In this document: positions 7,879 to 16,103 of the stretch, piece by piece | Layout of the letters: the number at the start of each line of letters is the position of its first letter | Position numbering within the stretch: position 1 is the first letter of the stretch | DNA from: DATMAM01 sp035559995 | GTDB taxonomy: Bacteria > Desulfobacterota > Binatia > UBA9968 | Reading direction: 5' to 3' | Length of the DNA stretch: 64,000 bases | Assembly: GCA_035559995.1 (NCBI GenBank) | Contig: DATMAM010000040.1 | Location: 1-64,000 of the forward strand | Program-made: the position numbers and the translations under genes | The notes under the pieces: generated by a model | The model's input: the letters and a program-made list of their open reading frames with translations, nothing else | What the model was told of the DNA's origin: nothing | The model's database searches: none

Positions 7879-8874
7879 CTAACGCTTGGTTCCCCAGATC
7901 TGATCGAAGAAACCGCTCTTTTCCATTTCGACGACGTAGCGCAAATCCACGAGCTGGTCGGGCTTGACCGACTTGGCGCGCGCATCGGTCTGGCTCACTT
8001 CATCCAAGATCGCCTGCAGCGCTTCCGGCTTGAGCACGAGCCGCGGCTCCAGCGCTTTGATTTCCGCGTTGTAGGCGGCGTCGAGCACGCTGCGGTCGTT
8101 CAGGCGGAGGTACTTTCCCAGGACCTTGTAGACGAACTCTCGGTCCGTGTGCATGATCTTGGCGGCTTCGGCCATGGCACGCATGAACCGGGCCAACACC
8201 TGAGGACGTTTCGCCATGACCGAGCGCTTGGTCACGAAAGCCGTCGCCGCGTAAGGAATCCGCAAGTCCGGCCCGTAGACGACGTAATGATACCCTTCCG
8301 CGAGCGCCTTCGCATCGGAAGGCGCCGTCAACGTCGCCACTTCTATTTTTTTACTGAGCAGCGCCGCCAGGCTTTCCGGATCGCCGCCGGTCTGGATGAA
8401 CGTGAAATCACGGTTGGGCTCCATCCCGAAACGCCGGAGCGCCTGGATCGTAAAATAGTGCGTGTTGCTGCCGAGCCGGCTCACGCCGATCTGTTTGCCT
8501 TTGAGGTCCTCGGGTTTCTTGAGCTTTCCTCCCGCCACGATACTCTGGGTCATGACGTTTTTGACCCCGCCGATAAACACGAGATCCGTCGCTCCCTGCA
8601 CGTAAGCGCGGACGTTTCCGATGCCGCCGGTTAACGACATCTCGGCGTCCCCGCCCAGCATCGCCGCCGTCACGAGACTGGAAGAGGCGATGAAAACGAG
8701 CTGGAAGTCGAGGTCATGCTTTTGAAAAAGCCCCGCTTCCTGAGCGATCCACGGCATCGACTGCGACATGACGCGCGCCGACTGAAGCCCCACAAGCTTG
8801 TCGGCGGCCCAAGACGGACCGGCCGAAACGATCAGGAGCACGGCCAAGATCTCGAGTATCGCTTGACGTCGCAT
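7879..8874 (-). CDS. ABC-type solute-binding protein, NMT1/SsuA-like, exported
   Basis: 331 residues from the ATG at 8874, preceded by AGGAGGA; the upstream in-frame ATG lies in front of that ribosome site. An N-terminal signal peptide (MRRQAILEILAVLLIVSAG...AWA-like cleavage near residue 24) is followed by the NMT1 fold: QSMPWIAQEAGLFQKHDLD, EDLKGKQIGVSRLGSN and LAEGYHYVVY. This group binds small organic ions such as sulfonates, nitrate or pyrimidines. No permease or ATPase gene lies nearby. Followed by the amidohydrolase gene 68 bp downstream, which suggests a shared substrate. Confidence 0.85.
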   Translation of the reverse strand: MRRQAILEILAVLLIVSAGPSWAADKLVGLQSARVMSQSMPWIAQEAGLFQKHDLDFQLVFIASSSLVTAAMLGGDAEMSLTGGIGNVRAYVQGATDLVFIGGVKNVMTQSIVAGGKLKKPEDLKGKQIGVSRLGSNTHYFTIQALRRFGMEPNRDFTFIQTGGDPESLAALLSKKIEVATLTAPSDAKALAEGYHYVVYGPDLRIPYAATAFVTKRSVMAKRPQVLARFMRAMAEAAKIMHTDREFVYKVLGKYLRLNDRSVLDAAYNAEIKALEPRLVLKPEALQAILDEVSQTDARAKSVKPDQLVDLRYVVEMEKSGFFDQIWGTKR

Positions 8875-8906
8875 CTGTCCTCCTGGAATCATCCCCGGCG
8901 TTGGCG

Positions 8907-8929
8907 CGCCGGCGGGTTTTCTGCCGGCG
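8907..8929. promoter_or_regulatory. Intercistronic hairpin between two SBP genes
   Basis: CGCCGGC and GCCGGCG form a 7-bp stem with a 9-nt loop just after the stop codon of the 8932-9984 gene. There is no T-tract on either side, so mRNA stabilisation or partial termination is more likely than full termination. Confidence 0.35.
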
Positions 8930-8931
8930 GC

Positions 8932-9984
8932 CTAGCGAATCGAAAAAATCTCGCGGAATTCCTGGGCGTAGCGGTTGTAGTTTTTCGCCAGCCGGTCGTG
9001 ATCGACTTCCATCAGCTTTACCTTGGCGACGCGCGGAACAGGCTGGCTCAAATCCGTGCGCGTCGGGCTTCGCTTTAGCTCATAGACGATGGTTTGCCCC
9101 TCGCGCGACAGGATAAAATCGACAAAAAGCTTTGCCGCGCTCGGGCGCGCCGCGCTCTTCGGCAGGCTCACGCTCACCGGCGGGTTCGGCGCGAGCGGTT
9201 CGATGGCCGTCCAATCGATCGGCGCACCTTTATCTTTCATTTGCTCGGCGCTCTGCGCGCGCGTGGTCGGCCCGAGAGCAAATTCGCCCGCGGTGAGAAG
9301 CTGCACCAGCAAAGTGTGGCCGGCCCGAATCTGCGGCTGCTGCTTGGCCAGCCGGCGCATGAAATCTTTCCCCTTTTCCTCCCCCATCAGTTGCAAGATC
9401 GACGCGTACCACTGGACATCCTCTTCCTCGAGGCCGATCTGGCCTTTCCAGCGAGGCTGCAGGAGGTCTTCCCATTTCGCCGGCACCTGCCCCGGCAAAA
9501 CCAGCTTGGTGTTGTAACCCAGCACCTCCAGGTTCCAGTAGACGCCGGTCCAATAGCCCTGTTTGTCTTTGAGAGCCGGCGCGACTTTCTCGCGCTCCGC
9601 GGAAGCGTAGGGAGCCAGAAGTCCCATGTCCTTGAGCATCCACGTCTGCAGCGCGCTCAAGACGTATACGTCCGCGGGATGCCTCCCTCCCTTCACTTCG
9701 GTGACAATCTTTTGCAGCAGCTTTTCGCCCGTGGCCCGATACGTTTCCACATCGAGAAACGGGTACTTTTTCTTGAAGCCCTCGATGATTTTCTGCGTGT
9801 CGGGAACTGTCGTGGTGTGATACAGGACAATTTTTCTTTCCTCTTTGGCCTTGCCGGCCGCGTCCTGCGCGCCCGCGTCCGATTCGAGCACAAGCGCGGC
9901 CAGCGCCAGTCCAACGGCCAGCGCGTGGCAGAGATGCTTCAGCGCTCGGCGCACGCGTTGCAAATCACAACGTTTGTGAGCCAT
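8932..9984 (-). CDS. Extracellular solute-binding protein, iron(III)/family 1 type
   Basis: 350 residues if started at the ATG at 9984. A hydrophobic signal segment (HALAVGLALAALVLES) and an AQ-A type cleavage near residue 40 are followed by the family 1 fold: IVLYHTTTVPDTQKIIEGF, YPFLDVETYRATGEKLL, DVYVLSALQTWML and GAPIDWTAIEPLAP. The first nine residues are encoded by the dispersed repeat at 9959-10202, so the ancestral start may be the GTG at 9954 (340 residues), which begins directly at the signal peptide. Binds and delivers an unknown ligand; no cognate membrane components are visible. Confidence 0.8.
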   Translation of the reverse strand: MAHKRCDLQRVRRALKHLCHALAVGLALAALVLESDAGAQDAAGKAKEERKIVLYHTTTVPDTQKIIEGFKKKYPFLDVETYRATGEKLLQKIVTEVKGGRHPADVYVLSALQTWMLKDMGLLAPYASAEREKVAPALKDKQGYWTGVYWNLEVLGYNTKLVLPGQVPAKWEDLLQPRWKGQIGLEEEDVQWYASILQLMGEEKGKDFMRRLAKQQPQIRAGHTLLVQLLTAGEFALGPTTRAQSAEQMKDKGAPIDWTAIEPLAPNPPVSVSLPKSAARPSAAKLFVDFILSREGQTIVYELKRSPTRTDLSQPVPRVAKVKLMEVDHDRLAKNYNRYAQEFREIFSIR

Positions 9985-10202
9985 GTCCCGCTTTCCCGAG
10001 AAGCGCGCAGCGCTATCCTTCGACACGGCGGCGCTTCGCGCTTGCCCACTCGGGATCACCGGCTCGATCCGATTTCCCGAGTAGGCCCGCGGGGCCGTAG
10101 CGAGGGATACCCGACCCCGCACGGTCGCCACCCGGGGAGTCCGAGGAGCTGGCCATCCGCGCGCAATAACAGCCGGCAAGGGTGGGCAACCGAGGGCCAT
10201 TT
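9959..10202 (-). repeat. Dispersed repeat, copy A
   Basis: About 240 bp that is repeated at 13905-14172. Shared blocks include GCAAATC-CAACGTTT, TCCTTCGA-ACGGC-GCGCTTCGCGCTTGCC, CCGATTTCCCGAG and GAGGGATAC-CGACCCC. The central part is a palindromic REP-like element. Copy A ends inside the 5' end of the 8932-9984 gene. It has one palindromic unit where copy B has two. Confidence 0.75.
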
Positions 10203-10249
10203 GAGCCTTGGCAGGCGAGCGGAAGCTCATGAAACACCCCTGCGGCAGA

Positions 10250-11176
10250 TCACTCCCCGTAAAGCGCCCTGATAAAGCCGCTCTCCTCGAGCTCGCGCAC
10301 GAAGCGGTCATCGACAAAATTTCTCGGATCGGCGTCGGCGGCTTCCGGCAGCGCTTTGGACATCACTCTCAGGGCGACTCCCAGCGCTCGGGTTACGGGA
10401 TAAGGCGCCTTGGGCATTCCCGGTTGCGTGGTATCGTAGGTCTCCTCGGCGATCGAGCGGTCTTCGATGCCGCTGTATTCCGCCTGCACCGTGACGGTAA
10501 AGTCGCGATCGGTCCGATAGCGGTGCATGCCCTCGACGTACGCGCGCACAAACTTTCGCGCGATGTCTTCGTGGGCCTCGACGTAAGATCGCCGGGCGCC
10601 GATGCCGCCCAACGCAAAGTTGAGCCCGTACTCGGCGAAGTCGATCACGATCTTGCAGCCTTTCCTGAGCGCCGTCACCGATTCCGGAGGCGTAATCACC
10701 TCGGCGTCCGTTTCCCCTTCGAGCAGCCGCTCGATGCGGCCGCGCCCGGACGCGGCCGCGCGGATCAGTTGCAGGCCGCGAATTCCTTCCTTCTCGAGCT
10801 CCTCGACGATGAACTGAACCAGGACGTCGTTGATGCCGCCGTCGCCCGCAAAGCCGATCCTTGCGCCCGTGAGCTCGGCGCGGCTCCGGATTTCCGGGCG
10901 CCCCATCAGGAATTGCTGGTTGATCCCGCCGGTCAAAAAAACGAGATCGGTTTTGTCGCGCAAAACCGAACGCAGCAGCGCGGGTGCCGCGAGATTGCCG
11001 AACTGTATTTCACCCGCAAGCAGGCCGCGCACCACGCCGAGCGCGCTGCCCATCAGCCGAATCTGGACGTCGAGGCCGTGCTTCGCGAACAGCCCGGCTC
11101 TTTGCGTGAGCACCAGGGGCCCCGCTCCCTGCCCCGTCGTGGCAAATCCCGCGGTCAAAGGGATCATGTTTTTCAC
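10250..11176 (-). CDS. NMT1-like solute-binding-fold protein without a signal peptide
   Basis: 308 residues from a GTG at 11176, which has GGGGAGGGG upstream; ATGs at 11206 and 11167 are alternatives. The fold is NMT1/SsuA-like: LTAGFATTGQGAGPLVLTQRAGLFAKHGLDVQ split across two segments, GEIQFGNLAAPALLRS, ELTGARIGFAGDGG and EESGFIRALYGE. No hydrophobic export signal precedes the domain with any start, so the product may stay in the cytoplasm as a sensor or enzyme, or be exported by another route. It belongs to the string of three SBP-type genes at 7879-11176. Confidence 0.7.
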   Translation of the reverse strand: MKNMIPLTAGFATTGQGAGPLVLTQRAGLFAKHGLDVQIRLMGSALGVVRGLLAGEIQFGNLAAPALLRSVLRDKTDLVFLTGGINQQFLMGRPEIRSRAELTGARIGFAGDGGINDVLVQFIVEELEKEGIRGLQLIRAAASGRGRIERLLEGETDAEVITPPESVTALRKGCKIVIDFAEYGLNFALGGIGARRSYVEAHEDIARKFVRAYVEGMHRYRTDRDFTVTVQAEYSGIEDRSIAEETYDTTQPGMPKAPYPVTRALGVALRVMSKALPEAADADPRNFVDDRFVRELEESGFIRALYGE

Positions 11177-11291
11177 GGCCCGCCTTTCCCCTCCCCATAT
11201 CATCACTTTCGGCGCCGCTTCAAGCGAGCGCGCCGGATCCGACGTTGGTTGAAAATGGAACCGTCATTCCGCGCGCGCGTTGGCGCCCGCG

Positions 11292-12458
11292 CTAGCCCGT
11301 CTTGTGGTTGCGGATGAGATGCTGGGCAAACCGCCAGCGGAGAACTTCGGAAGGACCTTCGGTGACGCGCAGGCTTCGGACCTGCCGATACCACCACTCC
11401 AGCGGCAAATCCCGCGTAAGACCGACGCCCCCGTGAATTTGGATCGCGCGATCGACGACCCTCCAGGCCATTTCGGTGCACATGACCTTGACCATGTAGG
11501 AAAAGTTGCGCACGTCCTCGCCGCGATCGCTGCGCCACGCGCACTCGTAAACCAACAAACGGCACGCGTGCAGCTCCATCGCGGAGTCCGCGATCATGAA
11601 CTGCACCGCCTGCCTCTCCGAGAGCGGCTGCCCGAAGGTCACCCGGTTCTTGGAGTATTCGATCATCATGTCGAGCGCGCGCTGCGCGATGCCGAGCGGG
11701 CGCGCGCCGTGCCCGCGGATGCGGCCCTGCTGGATCCACTGCTGCGCGAGCGCGAAGCCCTCGCCGATCTCGCCGATGATGTTCGCGGCGGGCACGCGAA
11801 CATTGTCAAAAACAATCTGCCACGGCGCGTCGCCCATCATGGTCGGCCACTGGCGCTCGAGAATGACGCCGGGGCTCTTCATATCGACGACGAAACAGGT
11901 AATGCCCCCGCGCGCCCTCCTCTCGGGATCCGTCACGGCCATCAGCTGCGCGTAGTCGGCGCGGCCGGCGCCGGTTATGAATCTCTTCGTGCCGTTGATG
12001 ACAAAGTCGTCGCCGTCGCGTACCGCGCGCGTTCTCATGCTGGCCGGATCGCTGCCGGCGTCCGGCTCGGTCTGCGCGAAACAGAAGCGCTTCTCGCCGC
12101 GGATGACCGGATAGAGAAACCGCTGCTTCTGTTCCTCGTTACAGTGGAACAGCACCGGCCGCACCTCAGGACCGAAAATCGTGCTGTAGCGCATCGGCAG
12201 CGCGACCGTGCGCGCCACCTCCTCGGCGACGACGCAGCGGCTGAGCAAGTCGAGGCCCGCGCCGCCGTATTCCTGCGGCACGTCGAGGAGCCAGAGCCCC
12301 ATCGCCTTGGTTTTCTCCTGGAGCCGGGCGAGGATGTCCTCGGGCATCTCCTCGCCTTCCGGACGGCACTCCCGCTCCAGAGGAATCAGCTCCTTGTCGA
12401 CGAAACGGCGCACCGTCTCTTTTAACAGCTGAACTTCTTCGGGTAGATTGAAATCCAT
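11292..12458 (-). CDS. Acyl-CoA dehydrogenase
   Basis: 388 residues from the ATG that gives MDFNLPEEVQLLKE, the usual family start; an ATG 12 bp upstream is possible. The FAD enzyme pattern is complete: CFAQTEPDAGSDPASMRTRA (FAD/substrate loop), GTKRFITGAGRAD, the IQIHGGVGLTRDLPLE segment and the catalytic base Glu in RVTEGPSEVLR near residue 368. It oxidises an acyl-CoA to the enoyl-CoA and passes electrons to ETF. It lies 35 bp downstream of a crotonase gene, so the two probably act in one CoA-thioester pathway. Cytoplasmic. Confidence 0.93.
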   Translation of the reverse strand: MDFNLPEEVQLLKETVRRFVDKELIPLERECRPEGEEMPEDILARLQEKTKAMGLWLLDVPQEYGGAGLDLLSRCVVAEEVARTVALPMRYSTIFGPEVRPVLFHCNEEQKQRFLYPVIRGEKRFCFAQTEPDAGSDPASMRTRAVRDGDDFVINGTKRFITGAGRADYAQLMAVTDPERRARGGITCFVVDMKSPGVILERQWPTMMGDAPWQIVFDNVRVPAANIIGEIGEGFALAQQWIQQGRIRGHGARPLGIAQRALDMMIEYSKNRVTFGQPLSERQAVQFMIADSAMELHACRLLVYECAWRSDRGEDVRNFSYMVKVMCTEMAWRVVDRAIQIHGGVGLTRDLPLEWWYRQVRSLRVTEGPSEVLRWRFAQHLIRNHKTG

Positions 12459-12493
12459 AGCGCATTTCAATCCGGCAAAGACTCACTTCATCT

Positions 12494-13321
12494 CTACTTA
12501 TCTCGCTGGTAGGCGCCGAAGCCCGGGCGATAAGTCTTGTCGTCGAGAAATTGCTTCATCCCCTTCTCGCGCCCTCTCTCCGGGTCGGTGAACCTGAGCG
12601 CGGTTCCCTTTGCGCCCATGTACTCTTCCGCCTGCCAGTAATCCATGTTCTTGCAAGTCTTGTACACCTCTTTGGCCGCGCGCAGCACGTGCGGGTTTTT
12701 CTCCATCAGCTTTTTTGCGAGCTTGACGGTCTCTTCCCGCAGTTTTTCCCGCGGCACCGCGTACGTCACCAGGCGCATCTCGGCCGCCTTTTTGCCGTCG
12801 AAGGGGTCGCCCGTCATGATGTAGTACATCGCGTCGCGGTAGCCCACGCTTTCCGCCAGAACGCGCGTGACCAGACCTCCGGGAAAAATTCCCCAGTTCA
12901 CCTCGCTCAGCCCGAAGATCGCGTCCTCCGCGGCGATCGCAAAATCGCACGCGATGAGCGGGGTGAAAGCGCCGCCGAAGCAGTAGCCGTTCACCATCGC
13001 GATCGTGGGCCGCGGAAACATGTAGAGCCGGCGCCAGCGCCATTCCTGCGACGCCCAGCTGGCTTTTCTTCTCAAGACCGGATCCTTGTCGGTCACGCGG
13101 AAATATTCCTTCAGGTCCTGCCCCGCGCACCAGCTGTTGCCCGCGCCGGTCAGCACGAGCACCTGCGTCTCGTTGTCGATTTCCAGCTCCTCGAGCACTT
13201 GGAGCATGTCGAAGTGGAGCTGCGGGCTCATCGCGTTGCGCTTCTCCGGCCGATTCAGGATGACCCAAGTGATGCCGTCTTCCTTTTCGACTTTTACGGT
13301 CTGCAGATTGTCGATAGCCAT
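12494..13321 (-). CDS. p-Hydroxycinnamoyl-CoA hydratase/lyase-like crotonase (copy 1)
   Basis: 275 residues from the ATG at 13321, with GGAGG 8 bp before it. Crotonase fold with LNRPEKRNAMSPQ, the oxyanion-hole segments WCAGQDLKEYF and GYCFGGAF, and FGLSEVNWG. Tyr73, Glu140 and Tyr234 fall where the Pseudomonas feruloyl-CoA hydratase/lyase has its substrate-binding Tyr75 and Tyr239 and catalytic Glu143, and the C-terminal GMKQFLDDKTYRPG also matches. The likely reaction is hydration and retro-aldol cleavage of a hydroxycinnamoyl-CoA to an aromatic aldehyde and acetyl-CoA. No feruloyl-CoA synthetase is seen in the window. A plain enoyl-CoA hydratase is the alternative. Confidence 0.75.
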   Translation of the reverse strand: MAIDNLQTVKVEKEDGITWVILNRPEKRNAMSPQLHFDMLQVLEELEIDNETQVLVLTGAGNSWCAGQDLKEYFRVTDKDPVLRRKASWASQEWRWRRLYMFPRPTIAMVNGYCFGGAFTPLIACDFAIAAEDAIFGLSEVNWGIFPGGLVTRVLAESVGYRDAMYYIMTGDPFDGKKAAEMRLVTYAVPREKLREETVKLAKKLMEKNPHVLRAAKEVYKTCKNMDYWQAEEYMGAKGTALRFTDPERGREKGMKQFLDDKTYRPGFGAYQRDK

Positions 13322-13455
13322 CAAGGTATCCTCCGTGTTTACGTTTGCGACGAGCATATAAGACCGATAAAAGCGGTGTCAACCAAGCCCGCGGGCGCAA
13401 ACGCAACTCTTAACGCGAACCCCGCGGCTGGCCGAAGCCAATCTCGCGCGCTCTT

Positions 13456-13812
13456 CTAATCGGTGGCGCCTGGACTGGAGCCGCTCTTTTCGGGCGGCAG
13501 CGGCGTGACGGACAGGCCGGCGCTCCCGCGCGCGCGGCCGAAGCCCGTGAAGCGGACCTGCAACACCCGCTCGCGCGCGCGCTCTTCCTCGAGATGACGC
13601 GTGCGCGCCCGCAGAAGGTCGCGCAGAGCGATCATGCCGACGAGCGTCCGGTCGCCGCGCCGCTTGAGCACGGGAAGGCGAGTCTTTCCTGTCTCCGCCA
13701 TGCGGTAGGCGGCGGCGCGCAGCGGCTCGTCCATATAAGCGACCACGGGATTCGCTTTCAGCCATTCGCGCAGCGGACGGCCGTTTCCATGAGCGACCTC
13801 GCGCCTCGTCAT
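13456..13812 (-). pseudogene. Truncated CBS-domain fragment, probably the C-terminus of a ClC-type chloride channel
   Basis: 118 residues containing a single CBS half-pair: NPVVAYMDEPLRAAAYRMAE, TRLPVLKR and LVGMIALRDLLRARTRHLEEER. This ending, with its charged ARTRHLEEERARERVL tail, is typical of the regulatory C-terminus of bacterial ClC chloride channels, but no membrane segments remain upstream. The frame stays open for some 30 codons before 13812 with no recognisable channel sequence, and it runs into the dispersed repeat beginning at 13905. I read this as a remnant of a larger gene cut when the repeat arrived; a free-standing single-CBS protein is the alternative. Confidence 0.6.
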
Positions 13813-13904
13813 CGGGAGCGCGACCGAACAAGAAAACGCTTCGCGCCTTGCTCTTGAGGTAGGCCTTGCTTCCTTTGGACTCTTTGCGCCTGCGAAAATA
13901 CCGG

Positions 13905-14172
13905 TGCAAATCGCAACGTTTATGATCCAAGTCCCGTATCCTTCGATACGGCAGCGCTTCGCGTTTGCCTACTCAGGATCATCCTTCGATACGGCAGCGC
14001 TTCGCGCTTGCCTACTCAGGATCACCGGGTCGATCCGATTTCCCGAGCAAGCCCGCAGGGCAGTAACGAGGGATACGCGACCCCGGACGGTCGCTACTCG
14101 GGGACGCCGAGGAGTTGCGGGCTTCGGTGCGCAACAACGACCAGAGAGGGTGGGCAACAGATGAGGGCCATT
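13905..14172 (-). repeat. Dispersed repeat, copy B
   Basis: Second copy of the element at 9959-10202. The palindromic unit (TCCTTCGATACGGCAGCGCT...CTACTCAGGA) is duplicated in tandem, at about 13939-13979 and 13982-14023. The gene-free stretch 13813-14251 consists mostly of this repeat plus about 80 bp of unrecognised sequence. Conserved translated stretches between the copies (such as PRVATVRGRVSL) reflect the repeat, not a gene. Confidence 0.75.
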
Positions 14173-14251
14173 CCATCCTCTGCGGACGGGCGGAGGCCGA
14201 TCAAGCACTCCTACGAAATCGGGGCGCCCTTCGCAACGGCGCAAAAGCGCG

Positions 14252-15031
14252 TCAGTCGCTCGCCCGGCGGGTAATGTTTTCCGGCGTCAAACCTCCGGCC
14301 CAGGGATAGGCCTTCACGCTGTGGCTGGTCTTTCCGCGGACGAGCGTCTCCGCGTGGCGGATGCCGACGAGCTTGGTGTTGATAACGGGGACTTTCAGCT
14401 CCGCTTCCAGCTCCTCCGGCGAGACGACGTAGGGAACCAGCCGCCCTCCGAGAGGGATCAGCGCCTGCGCCCCTTCCGCGATCAGCTCTTTGCCCACGGC
14501 CAGCATGCGCTCGATAATCAGCCCGCGGTAGGCCGAAAGATCGCCGGCCTCGTACGCGTTGATGGCTTTGATGCCGGAGACGAAAGGACCCATGCGGTAG
14601 TTTTCAACGATGCGGCGCGCGTAAACCGCGTGGCTGTCCAGCGGCGCGATCAGGGCGAAGCGATCGCAAAGCGTCGCGGCGAAGTGGCACGACGCGCGCA
14701 GCACGCCGACGACAGGGATGCGCACCGCGCAGCGCGCCACCTCCACGCCCGGATCGAACGTGTTGCTCTGGACCACCGCGTCGTAACCGTTCCGCTCGGC
14801 CTCGATGATTTTTTTCACCAGCGCCGGCGTTTCCAGGGCGTGATGCAAGCCCGCGAGCGCCTGGCTCTTTCTGAGATGGCTCACCACCTCGCTGCCGCCG
14901 AGGTCCTCGGGATAATGCATCTCGATCACGGTTCCCGGCGAAGCGTAGCTGTCGAGCAGCGCCTGCACGCGCGCCTCGTACTCGGGTCCGCCCTCGCGCC
15001 TGGACTGGTGATTCAAAAACATGATGCGCAT
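14252..15031 (-). CDS. Asp/Glu/hydantoin racemase-family protein lacking both catalytic cysteines
   Basis: 259 residues from the ATG at 15031, preceded by GGAGG. The overall pattern is that of hydantoin and Asp/Glu racemases: MRIMFLNHQS, GYDAVVQSNTFDPGVEVAR, RIPVVGVLRAS, LIAPLDSHAVYARRIVENY and EGAQALIPLGGRL. The two cysteines that normally act as acid and base are replaced: SNTFDP in place of SNCFDP, and PLGG in place of LGC. The protein is therefore unlikely to be a standard two-base racemase. Its stop is 80 bp from repeat copy B, and its start lies 13 bp downstream of an SBP gene, so both probably belong to one operon. Confidence 0.75.
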   Translation of the reverse strand: MRIMFLNHQSRREGGPEYEARVQALLDSYASPGTVIEMHYPEDLGGSEVVSHLRKSQALAGLHHALETPALVKKIIEAERNGYDAVVQSNTFDPGVEVARCAVRIPVVGVLRASCHFAATLCDRFALIAPLDSHAVYARRIVENYRMGPFVSGIKAINAYEAGDLSAYRGLIIERMLAVGKELIAEGAQALIPLGGRLVPYVVSPEELEAELKVPVINTKLVGIRHAETLVRGKTSHSVKAYPWAGGLTPENITRRASD

Positions 15032-15044
15032 GCGCTCCTCCGCG

Positions 15045-16103
15045 TCAGCTCGCCTGGCCAAAAATTTCCCGCATGAGTTTCATATACTCGGCCATGTTCT
15101 CCGCCAGGTCGGGATTGACCGGCGTCATCTCCAGCCCCTTGGCCTTGGCCGCCTGCTCGCGCATGAACTCCTCGCGCGCGAGATAACGCCCCATATCAGC
15201 GAGGATCTGCTGGCCTTCCTTCGACAGGACGAAATCGACGTAAAGGCGCGCGGCATGCGGGTGAACGGGTTGCGTCACAAGGCCGATCCCGATCATCGAC
15301 GCCGGTGAAGGCGGCAGCGCGACCCAGTCGATCGGCGCGCCCCTCTTTTTCACGCGGTCGACCGAAGGCGCCGGGATATCGATATCGAGATGCGCTTCGC
15401 CCGCCGCGACCAGCTGCGCGATCAGGTCGTGACCGATGCGCGTCATGATGTCTTGCTTGGCCAGGTCGCGCATGTACTTGAGGCCTTTCTCTTTGCCCAT
15501 GATCTGGAGCATGCCGCCGAACCAATCCACCTTGGTCGGCTCCATCATCATTTTTCCCTTCCACGCCGGGCGTAGGAGATCCCCATAGCTCCGCGGAAGA
15601 GCGTCTCTGGCGACGAGCCTGGGATTGTAGGCGACGACATACGGGTTCGTGTAGACGGTCGTCCAGTACCCTTCTTCCTTGAACTCCTTCGGATAGAAGC
15701 GGTTTTCCGGGGAGAGATAATGGCCGAGCATCTGGCTCTTTCGCAGGGTGTACATGCTGAAACCGAGCGTCTGAATGACGTCGGCGAAAGATTTTTTCGC
15801 CCTGGCCTCGGCCAAGTACTTCGTGAGAAGCTTTTCGCTGCCGGTGCGGTTGAGCTTGACCTTGACGAACGGATATTTCTGCTGAAAGCGCGCGATCATC
15901 GTGTTGGCTTCTTCAATGTTCATCGAAGCGTACAGAATGACCTCGCCCTCTTTCTTCGCGCCTTCGATCAGTTGCGCCTGGCTCGCCGCCAGAGCGGCGG
16001 CTGCGCCCCATAGGCAAGCGAGAACCGCGCCTGAGACAACCGCCGAACGGCGCGCCCGGCGGAGGAAAGAAAAGCGCCTTCCGCGCACGGCTACTTTTGC
16101 CAT
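15045..16103 (-). CDS. Extracellular solute-binding protein, iron(III)/family 1 type
   Basis: 352 residues from the ATG at 16103, which overlaps the last 13 bp of the upstream crotonase gene and has GGAG before it, so the two are translationally coupled. Twin-arginine-rich and hydrophobic signal peptide (AVVSGAVLACLWGAAAALAA) followed by VILYASMNIEEANTMIARF, YPFVKVKLNRTGSEKLL, DVIQTLGFSMYTL and GAPIDWVALPPSPAS. Family 1 periplasmic binding protein with an unknown ligand. Coupling to a CoA-pathway gene suggests it captures the substrate of that pathway, but no permease is nearby. Confidence 0.85.
   Translation of the reverse strand: MAKVAVRGRRFSFLRRARRSAVVSGAVLACLWGAAAALAASQAQLIEGAKKEGEVILYASMNIEEANTMIARFQQKYPFVKVKLNRTGSEKLLTKYLAEARAKKSFADVIQTLGFSMYTLRKSQMLGHYLSPENRFYPKEFKEEGYWTTVYTNPYVVAYNPRLVARDALPRSYGDLLRPAWKGKMMMEPTKVDWFGGMLQIMGKEKGLKYMRDLAKQDIMTRIGHDLIAQLVAAGEAHLDIDIPAPSVDRVKKRGAPIDWVALPPSPASMIGIGLVTQPVHPHAARLYVDFVLSKEGQQILADMGRYLAREEFMREQAAKAKGLEMTPVNPDLAENMAEYMKLMREIFGQAS

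Noticed and set aside
13379..13930. Minus-strand open frame beginning MDHKRCDLHR
   Set aside because: It is the repeat read into a second frame of the CBS fragment; it is Arg-rich and shows no domain pattern.
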